Assembly (NCBI GenBank): GCA_029255685.2 | Contig: CM055314.2 | Location: 9,566,399 to 9,630,398 of the forward strand | Length of the DNA stretch: 64,000 nucleotides | Reading direction: 5' to 3' | Source: Silene conica | Lineage: Eukaryota; Streptophyta; Magnoliopsida; Caryophyllales; Caryophyllaceae | Translations under genes and position numbers: made by a program | The notes under the pieces: model-generated | Seen by the model: the letters and a program-made list of their open reading frames with translations, nothing else | Databases searched by the model: none | What the model was told of the DNA's origin: nothing | Shown here: piece by piece, positions 22,985-34,171 of the stretch | How the letters are laid out: the number at the start of each line of letters is the position of its first letter | How positions within the stretch are numbered: position 1 is the stretch's first letter

Positions 22985-23260
22985 TGGCAACGGTCAAAAA
23001 GCACATATGGCAACGGTTCCACGACCGTTGTAAATCGAGGCGTTGCCTTAAACAATCACCTACGGCAACGGTTGTTAACCGTTGCCAAATGTTATTTTTG
23101 GCAACGGTTGCTAGTAGGAACCGTTGCCAAAAGGTGTTTTTGGCAACGGTTATTAACAGCAACCGTTGCCTTATGTATATAAAAGGCAACGGTTATTATA
23201 AGCAACCGTTGCCTTATGTATATAAAAGGCAACGGTTCATTTTAACGACCGTTGCCGTTG
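22985..23260. repeat. CACTA-2 subterminal inverted-repeat array (left)
   Basis: About ten GGCAACGGTT / AACCGTTGCC arms form successive small hairpins, for example near 23061-23090, 23100-23130, 23139-23171 and 23185-23214. A matching set is at 27131-27305. Confidence 0.85.
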
Positions 23261-24160
23261 CTCAATCAAAATTTTTAAAAAAAAATATATTCCAATAATA
23301 TATTTTTGGGTAAATGTAAAGTTTTCTATTAAGATAATAATTAATTACAAACCAATGTTTAACAACATATAATCAACATTATTCCTACAATACAGACGCC
23401 AAATTTTGCATCATAATACTCCATCTGCTACTCTACTGCTCCAATAACACCCACACTCATGAAATGTGAGCGTCTGCTACATTAACCACCATAGCTGCTA
23501 CGCACGCTACTACACCTTTCAAAACAGACCCCATTTCATTCTAATCTGCTAGTCTACTGCTCTTCACATAGAACAAACGCAAAGCTCCAGTCCCTGCACC
23601 CATGCTATATTTCTATCAGTATCAGACCCAACATCCCACTCCTCTGATAGCACTGCCAAACGCGTCTGCCATACCTGATTCTGCTGCTGCACAAAAATGC
23701 AATTCAGAAAACGCTCCATCTGCCCATCAGATACAGCCGCTCCTGAGCACATAACCTACTGCTTCAGCAACTAGTGCACTGCCAGTGCCAGTCATTCCCT
23801 GCAACACATCCCACACAAAGTTCTTCACTTTGCACATTCAGAATAGCTGTACTTGGAATTCCGACCTTGACATTAGCATACGCTTGACAGAGAACTCTAC
23901 GATCATTCCCATAAAAAGTTGCAACAATTATCTGGCAATTACAAATACAAACAGAAGCTAGAATAAAATGCAGGTTCTGATCAATAGCAAGTAGACACTC
24001 AAGTGTAAATTATAAAATAGAAAAAGAAGAGAAATTAAAGTGCGGGAGTGTTTCAGTTTATCCTCATAGCAAACCATCCAAGATAAAAACACGAAATCAG
24101 TCTGATTTTTATCCCTATAAACGCAACACAGGTTCAATAGGTACATGCAAAAAAGTTAAT
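23261..24160 (-). other. Unidentified exon-like pieces, CACTA-2 left interior
   Basis: On the minus strand, about 23830-23945 reads VATFYGNDRRVLCQAYANVK and continues GIPSTAILNVQSEE before degenerating. Positions 23565-23750 keep a 62-codon ORF with EEWDVGSDTDRN. The product was not recognised. The rest is non-coding. Confidence 0.35.
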
Positions 24161-24165
24161 CTTAC

Positions 24166-24600
24166 AGCAGTTCCAGGAGAGATGGCAGATAGCCGTCCAA
24201 ATGATTCTCCTACCGCCACAGTACTGTCATTCATACTTGTGTACTCAACAAAGGCAGCAACTTGGGGTCTCCATCCACAGTAACCTAAACAGTCGGTCAA
24301 AACTAAGCCAGCGATTTTTAAAAAAATATTGAACTAAGCAAAATATATTTAGAACAAAGAAAACCAGCAAGTAGAACTAAGCATGCAAATGCTCAACCGC
24401 AAGACTTTATTACCAGAATATATTAGAAACTTTTCATTACATACCCGCCTGATAAAGCAAAATAAGCATTAATCTGCGACATACTCCAAGAACTGCTCTC
24501 TCCTTGTGATTCTCTAACAGACTGCTCTAAAATAGCACAGGCTAAAACATAGTTCTTTCGGTTTGTTTGACAGACTACAAGCAGCCTATTCCAATTAAAA
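24166..24600 (-). other. Unidentified captured exons in CACTA-2
   Basis: A minus-strand exon at 24166-24284 is bounded by a TTTAG acceptor and a GCT/GTAAGATT donor and reads VAAFVEYTSMNDSTVAVGES. A second open piece at about 24450-24590 reads ACAILEQSVRESQGESSS then WSMSQINAYFALSGG. Their source is not recognised. The clean splice borders support genomic capture. Confidence 0.45.
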
Positions 24601-24678
24601 TCAGAAGAGATCAGATTAAAAACTCAAAAAAAAAAGGAAGAAAAAGGGCAGAATTTGCTATAGAAAGAGGAAGTTGAC

Positions 24679-25046
24679 CTTGCTCCTAGCAGTGAGTACA
24701 GCAGTCATAGTTGGAAACTGTTTCTTATTCTTCTTAGCAGCTGATTTCTCATTGTTTACCATCTTGGCCTCCTCTTTTGGGTTCACTCTTGTGTATCAGG
24801 GTTGATCACAATAACTTCTGGTTCTGGCTTCGTAATCACCACTTTCTTCGTCGGTGGTTTTGAAGCCACTTTAGCATCCCGAGCAGGAGCCAATGCCTGG
24901 AAAACCATACACAAAAACTTCTGAGAGAACGCGTGGCTATTTACTCATTAGCCTCATAATACAGACTTGAGAGACCTATTATTATTCTTTTGAATACAAA
25001 CCTGGTTGTTGTTGTTGTCAGGAACCTGAGCATTAGCAATTAATTT
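24679..25046 (-). pseudogene. Captured mitotic cyclin B N-terminal exons with an intron
   Basis: The minus-strand exon 25002-25046 encodes KLIANAQVPDNNNNQ. An intron (24897-25001, GTTTGT...CCAG) follows. The next exon, 24679-24896, encodes ALAPARDAKVASKPPTKKVV, then ITKPEPEVIVINPDTQE. After a one-base shift it gives NEKSAAKKNKKQFPTMTAVL and TARSK, ending at an AAG/GTCAAC donor. This is the region before the cyclin box in plant B-type cyclins. Only the regulatory N-terminal part is present, the cyclin box is absent, and the frameshift breaks it. Confidence 0.75.
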
Positions 25047-26020
25047 CTGTACAGTCCATTTCTGTACTAAACCTCCCAAACTTTTCTATAGATAGTTTTC
25101 CATAAGAACCGAAAAACAAGGTACTTCCTCCATTCAGTCCATTTTTGTACGTGTTTCAAACCTTTACTCGCGTACGTATGAAATTGACATCGATGGAGTA
25201 AATTTTTTATGTTGTATAACTGACTATTTTTTACACGTTTGGTAACACTGTCTTTCATAAATCATACAGTAAAAGCTAAGTCAATCTTATTTTAGCCATA
25301 TGTCCCATTTCACCCTTGTTATATACTCATTGTCATAACAGACTGAATGTGGCAATTATAAATGACAGTCAAAAATAAAATATTAGATATTAAATGCCTA
25401 CAATTTGCGCAAAATACCAGAAAGTGGCAATTAAAAACAGATCAGAATAGTCTAAGTCACTACTTTTAGTAAAGTTAGTTAGTTTCATGTGAGTCTTTCC
25501 CAAAAAACGGAAAAAAAAAGAGTGCCAGTTGCACAAAAAAATGATCTTGAAGCAGAATCATAACTATATGTGTAGGGAGTAATGACGGGTTACAACACTA
25601 CTGCTAAGAAATAACCACGAAGCACCAAGCCTATGCTGGCTGGATATAAGAGTGCAAGAACTCTAGACAGAAACTACCTTAAAATAATCAATGGCAACTA
25701 ATAGAGTCAATAGCCTTCAAGTTATGTATACAAAGTTGAGTAATAAGATCCTAGCGTCAAGTGTCAAGACTATATATCAACTAATGTTTCGTCATGACAG
25801 TGTTCAGTAGACCCGACAAATTTAATCCATACCATTTCCTTATTGATCAGGCCTGAGAAATAAAAAGACCAAAGCAAACAAATTAAAATCTATTAAATAG
25901 AGACATCAGCATGACACTTTGACCAGAATAACAACTTATTGTACAGAAAATATTTGCAAAGCGAACAATAAACAAGAAGCAAGGCCTCTGATCTCTATAC
26001 TGAAAAACCAAGATTGCTTA
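25047..26020. other. CACTA-2 interior, no gene recognised
   Basis: Non-coding. Positions 25122-25200 (TACTTCCTCCATTCAGTCC at the left, GACATCGATGGAGTA at the right) resemble a shortened Stowaway-type MITE with TA-flanked ends, but the inverted repeats are only partly matched. Confidence 0.35.
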
Positions 26021-26024
26021 ACTT

Positions 26025-26525
26025 CACCCTCATTACATCTATTCTTCCCTTGAAACTCTACATATTTATGTTGATAAAATACAAAGAATTCCACTCATTA
26101 CATCTATTCTTCCCTTGAAATTACTGCGAGTCTTGATTTATAATCATGAACTACACTTTTACAATGTTCTTGTAAGTAGTAAATACTTATTTTGATAAGT
26201 AGTGGAGGATATTTGTAAATAATCCATAAAACTATACATAAAACTATACATAATTCCTTAAGCTCTATCAGATTATAATGTTTATCAGATGGCAGGTGTG
26301 CAAAACAAAGGCTCTGAATATCTGAATTTTCAACTATAATATACATAAAACTACACTCTGACTATACAACGATTTCAAAAAGCGGAATGTAAACTCATAA
26401 TGTTCTTAAGTAATATTCGTAAATAAATAAAACTATACATAATTCCTTAAGCTCTATCAGATTATAATGTTTATCAGATGGCATGTGTGCAAACCAAAGG
26501 CTCTGAATATCTGAATTTTCAACTT
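26025..26525. repeat. Two local direct duplications in CACTA-2
   Basis: CATTACATCTATTCTTCCC occurs at about 26031 and 26096. A ~100-bp segment from ACTATACATAATTCC through GGCTCTGAATATCTG occurs at about 26241-26335 and 26429-26523 with only a few differences. Confidence 0.75.
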
Positions 26526-27130
26526 CAAATAATCCAGAAATACCATACATCAATAATCAGGCTAGTATTCTGAATTAGGGTTTGCATATAAACCATACAT
26601 CAATAATCCAGAAATACCCATCAATTACATTAACAATCAATTACATATAAGCCGAATTAAACTTACCCTAAATCAAATTAAGCAGAGAATTAAATACATA
26701 TACCAAATTGAACAAGAATTGGTCAGGAAAAATACCCGATTGCGCAGAATTAGGGTTGTTCGTCGTCAGCAGTAACAATAATCAACGATGGAATTGATAT
26801 TGATGAACTGATTGATGAATTAGGGTTGTTCGTCGTTGTGGCTCTCATTGAATATGGCGAAATTGATATTGATGATAGAGCGAAATTGATGAAGCTTGAA
26901 ATTGCAATTGATCGATATTGCTGATAGAGGTTATAAATTGCAACTGAGTAATATAATTTGTTTAATTAATAGACGAGAATATTACGAGTAATATAACTTA
27001 CGACTAATATAAATTATTTAATTAATATTTTTAGTATAAGTTTGGAATACGAGTTATATAATTTACGAGTGTAGGTAATATTGTATATAGCACAAAAATT
27101 ATAAGTTTTGCGCCAAATTTTAGCTGAATA
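26526..27130. other. CACTA-2 right interior, promoter/leader-like
   Basis: No ORF. Positions 26700-26930 hold two copies of GAATTAGGGTTGTTCGTCGT and GAAATTGATATTGATG-type phrases. The position mirrors 19500-19800 of CACTA-1 and could be the 5' leader of the minus-strand transcript. Confidence 0.3.
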
Positions 27131-27342
27131 AATGGCAACGGTCGTTACAAAACCGTTGCCTTAATTGTGTACAAAAAATATATATGGCAACGGTTTCTGG
27201 GTGGACCGTTGTCGTATAAGTTTTTTCTTTACATTCAGCAACGGTTGTTGTTAACAACCGTTGCCTTTTCTAATTGGCAACGGTTATTTTTAATGACCGT
27301 TGCCATTTGTCCATGCCTAAAGTCATTTCTGTACTAGTGTGA

Positions 27343-28285
27343 GATGCCCCTAAAAACCATCTTGGAGATTGAGTTGTTTGATTGTTGGGGGATTGACTTC
27401 ATGGGACCTTTCCCCAATTCATGCGGGAATGAGTACATCTTGGTAGCCGTGGACTATGTCTCGAAATGGATTGAGGTGGTTGCCTCCCCCACCAATGACT
27501 CCAAGGTAGTGGTAAAGCTCTTCAAGACCATCATCTTTCCCCGTTTTGGTGTACCCCGAATTGTGATAAGTGATGAAGGTTCCCACTTCCGGAAACACAC
27601 ATTCAAAGCCCTTATAGCCTCTTATGGAGTGACCCACAAGGTAGCACTTGCCTACCACCCTCAAACTAGTGGGCAAGTGGAGGTTTCAAACCGTCAAATC
27701 AAGGCTATTCTAGAGAAGGTGGTGCAAAAGAACCGGAAAGATTGGTCCCAAAAGTTGAATGATGTGTTATGGGCTTTGAGGACGGCTTACAAAACACCTA
27801 TAGGAATTACTCCCTACAAGCTTGTGTACGGGAAAGCATGCCACCTACCGGTGGAGCTTGAGCACAAGGCTTGGTGGGCCTTGAAGGAGATGAACTTCGA
27901 CTTAGACATGGCCGGGGAGAAAAGATTCTTGCAAATGAGTGAGCTTGAAGAGCTTAGATATGAGGCTTATGAGAGTTCAAAACTCTATAAGGAGCAAACG
28001 AAGAAGTGGCATGATGCCAAGTTAATGAAGAAGAATGTGAGCATAGGAGACCTTGTTCTCCTTTTCAATTCAAGAGTCAAGAACTTTCCGGGAAAGCTTA
28101 GATCACGATGGTCCGGGCCCTTCAAAGTAATGGATATTTCACCTCATGGGGCCTTTGAACTTTGGAGTGAAGGCGGTGGCACCTTCAAAGTCAACGGACA
28201 TCGGATTAAGCGCTATTATCAAGGAGATTCCAAAGGCACCGTCGAAGTTATTGACCTCGGGGACCCACTCCCCGAGGAGGATTGA
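27343..28285 (+). pseudogene. pol: Athila-1 pol, second part: integrase core and C-terminal domain
   Basis: Continues in phase the zinc domain interrupted at 22964. The integrase inserts retroelement cDNA into the chromosome. Catalytic residues are visible as Asp in GIDFMGPFP (about 27390-27416), Asp in VISDEGSHF (about 27561-27587) and Glu in [10 protein letters not shown] (about 27669-27698). A basic C-terminal tail reads [20 protein letters not shown]. The first Met (27344) is not a real start; this is an interior piece. The stop is at 28283-28285. Apart from the two CACTA insertions and the gag frameshift, no pol damage is apparent. Confidence 0.9.
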
Positions 28286-28715
28286 TTTCAAGGAAGTTTG
28301 CTCATGAAAGGTTTGGTGGAGTCACTTAATAACCACCGGTTGTAAGTATTAGTTTCCTTTAGTTCATCTAGATTGCATGTTAGTTTCATGGTTAGTTCGG
28401 TTTTTAGTTTAATTTTTAGCTTGCATGAGATATTTGGATATGTTTGTTGCTTGTTTGTGGGTAATTCATGAGTATAGTCGGAGGATTATAGGCAAAACCG
28501 TTGTTGGCAAAGTTGATTTTTATGTTCAAATTAAATTATTTCTCGAAATTGTGTACAGGTACTCCCAGCCGGCCCACCGGCCGACGGTACCATACCGGCT
28601 GGGAGGACCTGGACACATTTCTGTTTTTGATAATTTATTTGGGCAGATTTCAGATTTTGCATCCCCAGCCTGTACCAAACCGGCAGCCGGTCAGCCGGCT
28701 GAGAAGATGAATACT
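28286..28715 (+). other. Athila-1 leader before the env-position ORF (left part)
   Basis: Non-coding. Two class II palindromes lie at 28564-28604 and 28663-28704. The non-autonomous Athila-2 inserts at ATACT (28711-28715), and the leader resumes at 36255. Confidence 0.7.
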
Positions 28716-30798
28716 TGATACCCGTCGTTGTGGGTGTCAAAGATAAAATTTATAAACCAAACTAAAACTATAGATAGTGATAGTAAGGGTCGAACCACTG
28801 AGAGACAAGGTTAATTCTGTTTGCTAATTTTTAATCTATAAAATAACAAAGAGAGGGGGTTTGATTGGTTGTTGCTAAATCTAAAACGAATATAAAATAA
28901 AACAAGTAAATAAAGATGAGAATAAAAATATAATAAAAGAGATGCTAGGATGTTCGGGTAATAAACAGCTAAGATACTATAAATCCTAAGTCAACATGTA
29001 TAGCAGTCGCGTAAGGGGTGTAACATATCCTTTAGGTCTATGCTATTAGTTCCTAGGTCTCACAATTATTGGGTGTCAACAATAAGGGTGATTCCTAAAT
29101 TCTAGGTCACAAACCTTTCAGTCTTAAGTAACCTATCCGTCTTAAAATGTAAACCAATGCCCTTCCCAAATCTCTCAATCTTGGGTAGGTCAATACTAAC
29201 ATCCTACAAGTCTCCTTTTGGTCTCATTGTAGGTTATTATAGTCTACAAATAAAAGCGAAACGGAATTCATACGCGTGTCGGTCGACCGACCAACTAACC
29301 CGGTCGGCCGACCTCCACCCTGCAACATGTCGATTCGGAATTTATACTACTTTCGCATATTTACTCCCTACATCCTAACATATGAAATTAGCTACTCATA
29401 GTTATTAAAACAATTATAAAAATAGGAGTAAACATGGAAATCATAAAGAACATCAATCTAAACATGCAAAAATAATAAGGAAATTAAAATAAGATGAAAA
29501 GGAGATTAGGAACTTTGGTTCCCCATGGTTAAAACAAGTCAATGAAGGGTAAAATAATCAAATAACACAATCCCAAGGAACAAAGAATAAACCTTTAGGT
29601 CAATATTCTACCCAATCCTTACGGTCTTAGGGTTCCTAGAAAAGCACTAAACTTTCGTTCATATGGCAATCCCAAAGTTGTTGTTAAACTAATCCTAATA
29701 ATCTTTCAATCCTAAGGGTTAGTTCACCAACAACAATGGGGGATTGGTAATTCAATCATTAAACTTATCAAAATCAAATCTTTACCATGGTTCCCCTAAT
29801 TCCTAATCACAAGAATTAGTTATGCATACTTCTAATTATGGAACTAGCAATTACTAAGAAAATTGAAGAGATGAACATAATTAAAGATGACAATAAAAGA
29901 GTAAACATGAAATAAGAAATAACAACAAGATGAATAACAAGATTGAATAAAAAGGAAAGATTGAATTGTGACAAACTTACAACTTGAATGGAAAATCTAA
30001 GAATAAAGATGAATTGGTACCAAAATCTAACAATGGAGTTTTCTCTAATTGGGGCTGCCTCTCTCTATTAGGACTTGATTATAATTCTATGATAGAAAAC
30101 TAGATTAAGAACTTGATGGAAATCTGAATTAGGGACTGAATTAGCTTATATAGGCAGAATTAAAGAGTTTCCTAATGACCTAAACACTTGTATGGGCTTT
30201 TCGGAAACTTCTGGGTCGGTGCTGTGGTCGGTCGACCAATATTTTCGGTCGGTCGACCGCTTTACGGATTTTATGCAATTTCTGGGCTTCAGGCAAATTC
30301 TGGGCTTTTCCAATAGGCATCTGGTCGATCGACCTACTTTGTTGGTCGGTCGACCAACTGTCGGGACTGCAGCGCGCGTCGTTCTTAAAACAGTTGCCAT
30401 TTCTTCGTTACTTATCGAAATCAAGCGATTCTCACGGCGTTGGAAAGCTAAGAGGATAAGCTTTTACCTCCAACTGGAATCACTCCATTATCAGCTATAG
30501 AACTCAAGATATAGCCATTTGAAACAGGCTGCAGCATCGAAGATCGATTCTTTGCTTGTAAAAATTATCTTTAGGCCTTGAAATGTGCGCTAAGCTTCGT
30601 TCCTTCTTATCCTTAGTCATGAAAAGTCCCGAGGGCATAAATTTGGTATAAAATCGTCCCTTTTCCGCATAAATCTGCAAAAGAGCATAGAAATACGAAA
30701 GTAGACAATTGTTGGGAAATAAATGCTAAAACATAGTAAATGAGCGACAAAATGCGTGTAAAAATAGATGTAAAACATCATAAAATAGGCACGCATCA
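28716..30798 (-). repeat. Athila-2 3' LTR
   Basis: On the minus strand it starts TGATGCGTGCC and ends GACGGGTATCA. A TATA-like CTATATAA is the complement of 30146-30153. Class I palindrome pairs lie upstream of it at about 30226-30262 and 30322-30358, and one more lies at 29278-29313 in the transcribed part. Confidence 0.93.
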
Positions 30799-30816
30799 AA
30801 TTCCCCAAACCAAACC
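30799..30816 (-). promoter_or_regulatory. Athila-2 polypurine tract
   Basis: On the minus strand GGTTTGGTTTGGGGAATT abuts the 3' LTR. It primes plus-strand cDNA synthesis. The same tract abuts the LTRs of Athila-3 (47924-47941) and Athila-4 (57064-57082, with GAGATT). Confidence 0.85.
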
Positions 30817-32832
30817 TTGCTTGCCCTCAAGCAAGAAATAGACTCGATCTTAACTAATGGAACGATTTAAATCTCAGAGCGAAATTTACATGTCCGCCTA
30901 GACCAATACCAAGTACAAAATGAGAAAGTATTTAAATCATGCAAACGAGTTATGGTGTTGTCAGATTTGCAAAAATAAAGACTATAGAGACTTTATACCA
31001 TTGACTCTCGCGGTACGCTCGAGACACTCATGAAGCAAAGGGTGAGTATATGTTAAAGATAGGAAGAAGTATTTTGTAGAGACACTCACCTAACTGCGAC
31101 CCATGAAAACATGCCTGCAATCTAACATGAACAAGAATTCTACAACTATGTACAACAAACTCATTAAATGACCCAGATACATGCAATTGAGGTAATGAAA
31201 GATATGTGAGGTAAAAGGTAAAAGTGGATAAGATGTTTTTGGACTTGTGGGGTTAGTAGCCAAGCTAGTAAAACCGGTTCCCAACAACATATTTCACAAC
31301 TTTTGATATTAAGAAAGTGCTCTTATGTAGCACAACTCTCACATTAAATATAAGAAAGGACTCCCAAATATTTTTGAATGAAGTACGGGAGTGATAACAT
31401 ATAAAAGAAAGGAACTTTTTTGGAACGAATTTTGAATCTGATAATGACAGTTGGTCGACCGACCCAATAAGGTGGTCGGTCGACTGACTCCACTGTAAAT
31501 TTTTATTTTTTTTTCGTTTTTTTTCTTTTCTTTCTTTCTTTTTCTGAATTTTTCTGTTCTTTTTTTTCTTTTCTTGCTTTCTTTCTTTCTTTTCTCTTTT
31601 TGCTCATGATAGCATACAAACCAAGATGCCTCAAAAATAAACCAAAGACCACAAATACTAGCTTGGAAGGGTAGGCTAAGTATGGGATGTAGTTTTGGGG
31701 GAATAAAAAGGCAATTTTGGCTATGTAAGGCTTATGGGTAAATAAGAGAAAGGGGATCCCAAATGCACGTATCAAGACTCACAAAACGAGAAAGTAAAAC
31801 AAGTATATAGCAATTCAAGTTCATGTTTATGCATATTGATGTAACATGTTCCAAGGGGAGTACTACTCACATCCTAGACAACTGGTTTAAGAATGAAACC
31901 AGGGATAAGGCTCTAAAACTCAGAATGTAAAGTAGATTGCCAAGGTATAAGTCAAGTCTCAAGATATGCAAGTTGACAAAAACTCGTAGATATGTGAAAG
32001 ACTCTCATACTAAAACAAGTTGACAAGGCAAGGTAAAGGCATAAACACGTAAGATAGCTAAATCATCCTTGAAATACTTTCGTTCCGACTCGACCTATAT
32101 GCTAAAATAAACGTGCATTTTTTTTTGAATTTTTTTGAATTTTTTCATTTTTTTTTTTTTTGTTTATATAAGGAAAATAAAGAAAAGAACAATGCAATAC
32201 GGAAATGCAATAAACGTGTGACAGAATGTAATGCATGTAACGCGAAACCATTCCCCAAACCAACCCGCACAATGTCCCCATTGTGCATCAGCCTAAGTAA
32301 AGGTTTCAGAAAAAATAAATGAAAGATGCAAAGAGAATAAAAGCTAAGGAAAAACTGGAAAGAACTCACTGGATTATGAAGCGCATGAGAAAAACCTCCC
32401 CAAACCAGCGTAAGCTGGGAGGTTTTGGTGGCTAGCAGTGCCACTCAAGTACCCAAGAACGGTTGCACGGTTCCCGAGGAAGAAATCGAAAGACTGCGAC
32501 AGATCGGTAGGTCGACCGACCAAGAGAACAGGTCGACCGACCTTCCTGTAAAGTACAGAAAATTTCAGCAATGCGGCGACTAGGTCGACCGACTGGTGTA
32601 ACTGGTCGGTCGACCGTCTTTGTCCCAGCGGTCTTCGTTTTTCTTCGTAGAACCTGAAAAAGCAAGAAAAATATGCGCCCAACAAATGCGCGAGATCCCA
32701 GAAACAAGTCCAAAAAGTCTTAACTATGCAAACACAAAAAAATTGTCCTAAAAACTTAAAGAAAGTAAGCTAGAAAGTCTTAGCAAAACAAAAAAAAATC
32801 TTAAGAAAAGCAGAAACGAGCAAAAGAAGAAG
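30817..32832 (-). other. Athila-2 3' untranslated region
   Basis: No credible ORF. It holds a pyrimidine-rich plus-strand tract (31500-31600) and class I palindrome pairs at about 31451-31489, 32510-32546 and 32581-32619. It also holds a stem-loop GCACAATG-TCCC-CATTGTGC (32267-32286), and two extra GGTTTGGGGA polypurine-like motifs on the minus strand (32251-32262 and 32395-32406). The whole region is closely similar to that of Athila-3 and, in inverse orientation, to Athila-4. Confidence 0.7.
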
Positions 32833-34020
32833 TCATCCGCGAAGGATTCGGCGTTTCTTTGACCAAGGGTTCTGACTATAGGCTACTCCTTCAGCTATGG
32901 TGATTTGGGCAGATGAGTTTCTTTCCACCATGTAGATAGGTGGGTCATCATCCATAGCTTTAGCCATCCATCTCCCGTGGTTGTCGACTCCCAAGTCGTA
33001 GGTCGACACCTTCCTCGGCTTCTTCTTCTTAGGGCTCTTTTCTTCAGCCAAATGATCACTTGTTTGAGTGACCTCGTTCTCTACAGCATTTGATCGAGTA
33101 AGTGGTACTACTCGATCGAGAACATCTCTCTTCCTACTGCTTATAGACTTTATCACTAGTGTCGCAATTTCTGGAGCATCCAGATCAGCCTTTTGAGCAA
33201 GAGATTCACCTGCACATGCCTCAAAACACATCAAAGCCTCCGAAGGATCCTTTGAAAAGGATCCTTGCATAGAACATTCACTAATATTATTAAAAACATC
33301 AGGAATGTCAATAAATGAATCCTGCAAAAAACAAGGTTCATCAACAGAGGGTTCAATTATGTTAGGAACATGGTCATCACTAATACCTACAAAAATAGGT
33401 TGGTCAGTCAAGGGGTGAAAGCCTAACTCATTGGTTGTTTCTAGATCCAAGTTAGTATCATCAATGGGGAGGGAGAGGGAATCAAGTAACCTATCATCCT
33501 CATCCTTAAGAATGAGCGACTCTTTAGTAATGGGTGTGATGGGATCACACTTGACAGAAATATCTGGGTTACTAATATCAACGCCCTCATACCTCTCAAA
33601 GGTTTTTTTGAACTGATGCTCCAACATTAAAATATCTTTCATGAATTTAGCATAAGAAGGTACCTGGGTAATTAAGTCAGTGAAAGGGATGGTTACCTCA
33701 AGATTCTTCACCATCTCTAAAAACTTACCAAATTTCCGATCCTCTTTTGAATTTTTCAGTCTTTCAGGGTAAGGAATGGTGACTTTAGCCGTAGGATCAC
33801 CAACCTTTGGCTTTTTCAGCTGTAAAATTTCGGCAAGACCTTGAATAAAGGAAGGATCCAGCGATTCCGGAGTCAAAACAGCACTCTGCTCAGGAACGTC
33901 GGTCGGTCGACCAGTAGCAGTGGTCGGTCGACCAGAGTCTGCAACATCCGAATTTTTCGGTACATCTTGAGCCTTTGGCTGTAGGAAGTTATAAATAAAA
34001 TCCATAGAGAGAGTACTCAA
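32833..34020 (-). CDS. Athila-2 gag-like protein lacking the capsid domain
   Basis: 395 codons, Met at 34020. The N-terminal MSTLS start and a GRPTTATGRPTDVPEQ segment (encoded by a palindrome pair) are shared with Athila-3. Next comes the linker found before the protease in Athila-1 (KFGKFLEMVKNLEVTIPF, then PSYAKFMKDIL). The C-terminal half is acidic, then basic (SPKKKKPRK, WSKKRRILRG). There is no capsid domain, zinc knuckle or protease. No function can be assigned; it may bind element RNA or be vestigial. The intact frame over 395 codons suggests selection or youth. Confidence 0.65.
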   Translation of the reverse strand: MSTLSMDFIYNFLQPKAQDVPKNSDVADSGRPTTATGRPTDVPEQSAVLTPESLDPSFIQGLAEILQLKKPKVGDPTAKVTIPYPERLKNSKEDRKFGKFLEMVKNLEVTIPFTDLITQVPSYAKFMKDILMLEHQFKKTFERYEGVDISNPDISVKCDPITPITKESLILKDEDDRLLDSLSLPIDDTNLDLETTNELGFHPLTDQPIFVGISDDHVPNIIEPSVDEPCFLQDSFIDIPDVFNNISECSMQGSFSKDPSEALMCFEACAGESLAQKADLDAPEIATLVIKSISSRKRDVLDRVVPLTRSNAVENEVTQTSDHLAEEKSPKKKKPRKVSTYDLGVDNHGRWMAKAMDDDPPIYMVERNSSAQITIAEGVAYSQNPWSKKRRILRG

Positions 34021-34148
34021 GCCTTCCTCACAAAAACCTGTCTTCTAAACAACACTAGAAGAAAAGGTAAGAACGGTCTTAAGGAACCTAAGCTCCTTAA
34101 GACAAGAAAAAAAATAAACAAAAAACTAACAAACAAAATTATACCGTC

Positions 34149-34166
34149 TCCCCGGCAACGGCGCCA
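34149..34166 (-). promoter_or_regulatory. Athila-2 primer-binding site
   Basis: The minus strand reads TGGCGCCGTTGCCGGGGA, five bases from the 5' LTR edge, matching the plant tRNA-Asp 3' end. Confidence 0.9.
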
Positions 34167-34171
34167 AAATT

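Larger units (their letters stand above)
22964..27339 (-). mobile_element. CACTA-2: non-autonomous CACTA transposon carrying cyclin B exons
   Basis: Both ends read CACTAGTACAGAAATG inward. The duplication TGA flanks it (22961-22963 and 27340-27342). It is 4376 bp and interrupts the integrase of Athila-1. Subterminal arrays of GGCAACGG/CCGTTGCC motifs lie at both ends. No transposase ORF is present. Gene-like pieces are all on the minus strand and retain introns. Confidence 0.93.

Noticed and set aside
25122-25200. Intact Stowaway MITE
   Set aside because: Only about 80 bp with poorly matched ends; kept as a low-confidence note within the CACTA-2 interior.
30146-30500. ORFs rich in VDRP/VGRP repeats in the LTRs and elsewhere
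   Set aside because: Translations of the GGTCGACC palindromes in LTR sequence; present on both strands.
31503-31775. Lys/Glu-rich minus-strand ORF (also 48569-48781 and 55344-55658)
   Set aside because: Produced by pyrimidine tracts in Athila 3' untranslated regions; not conserved as protein.
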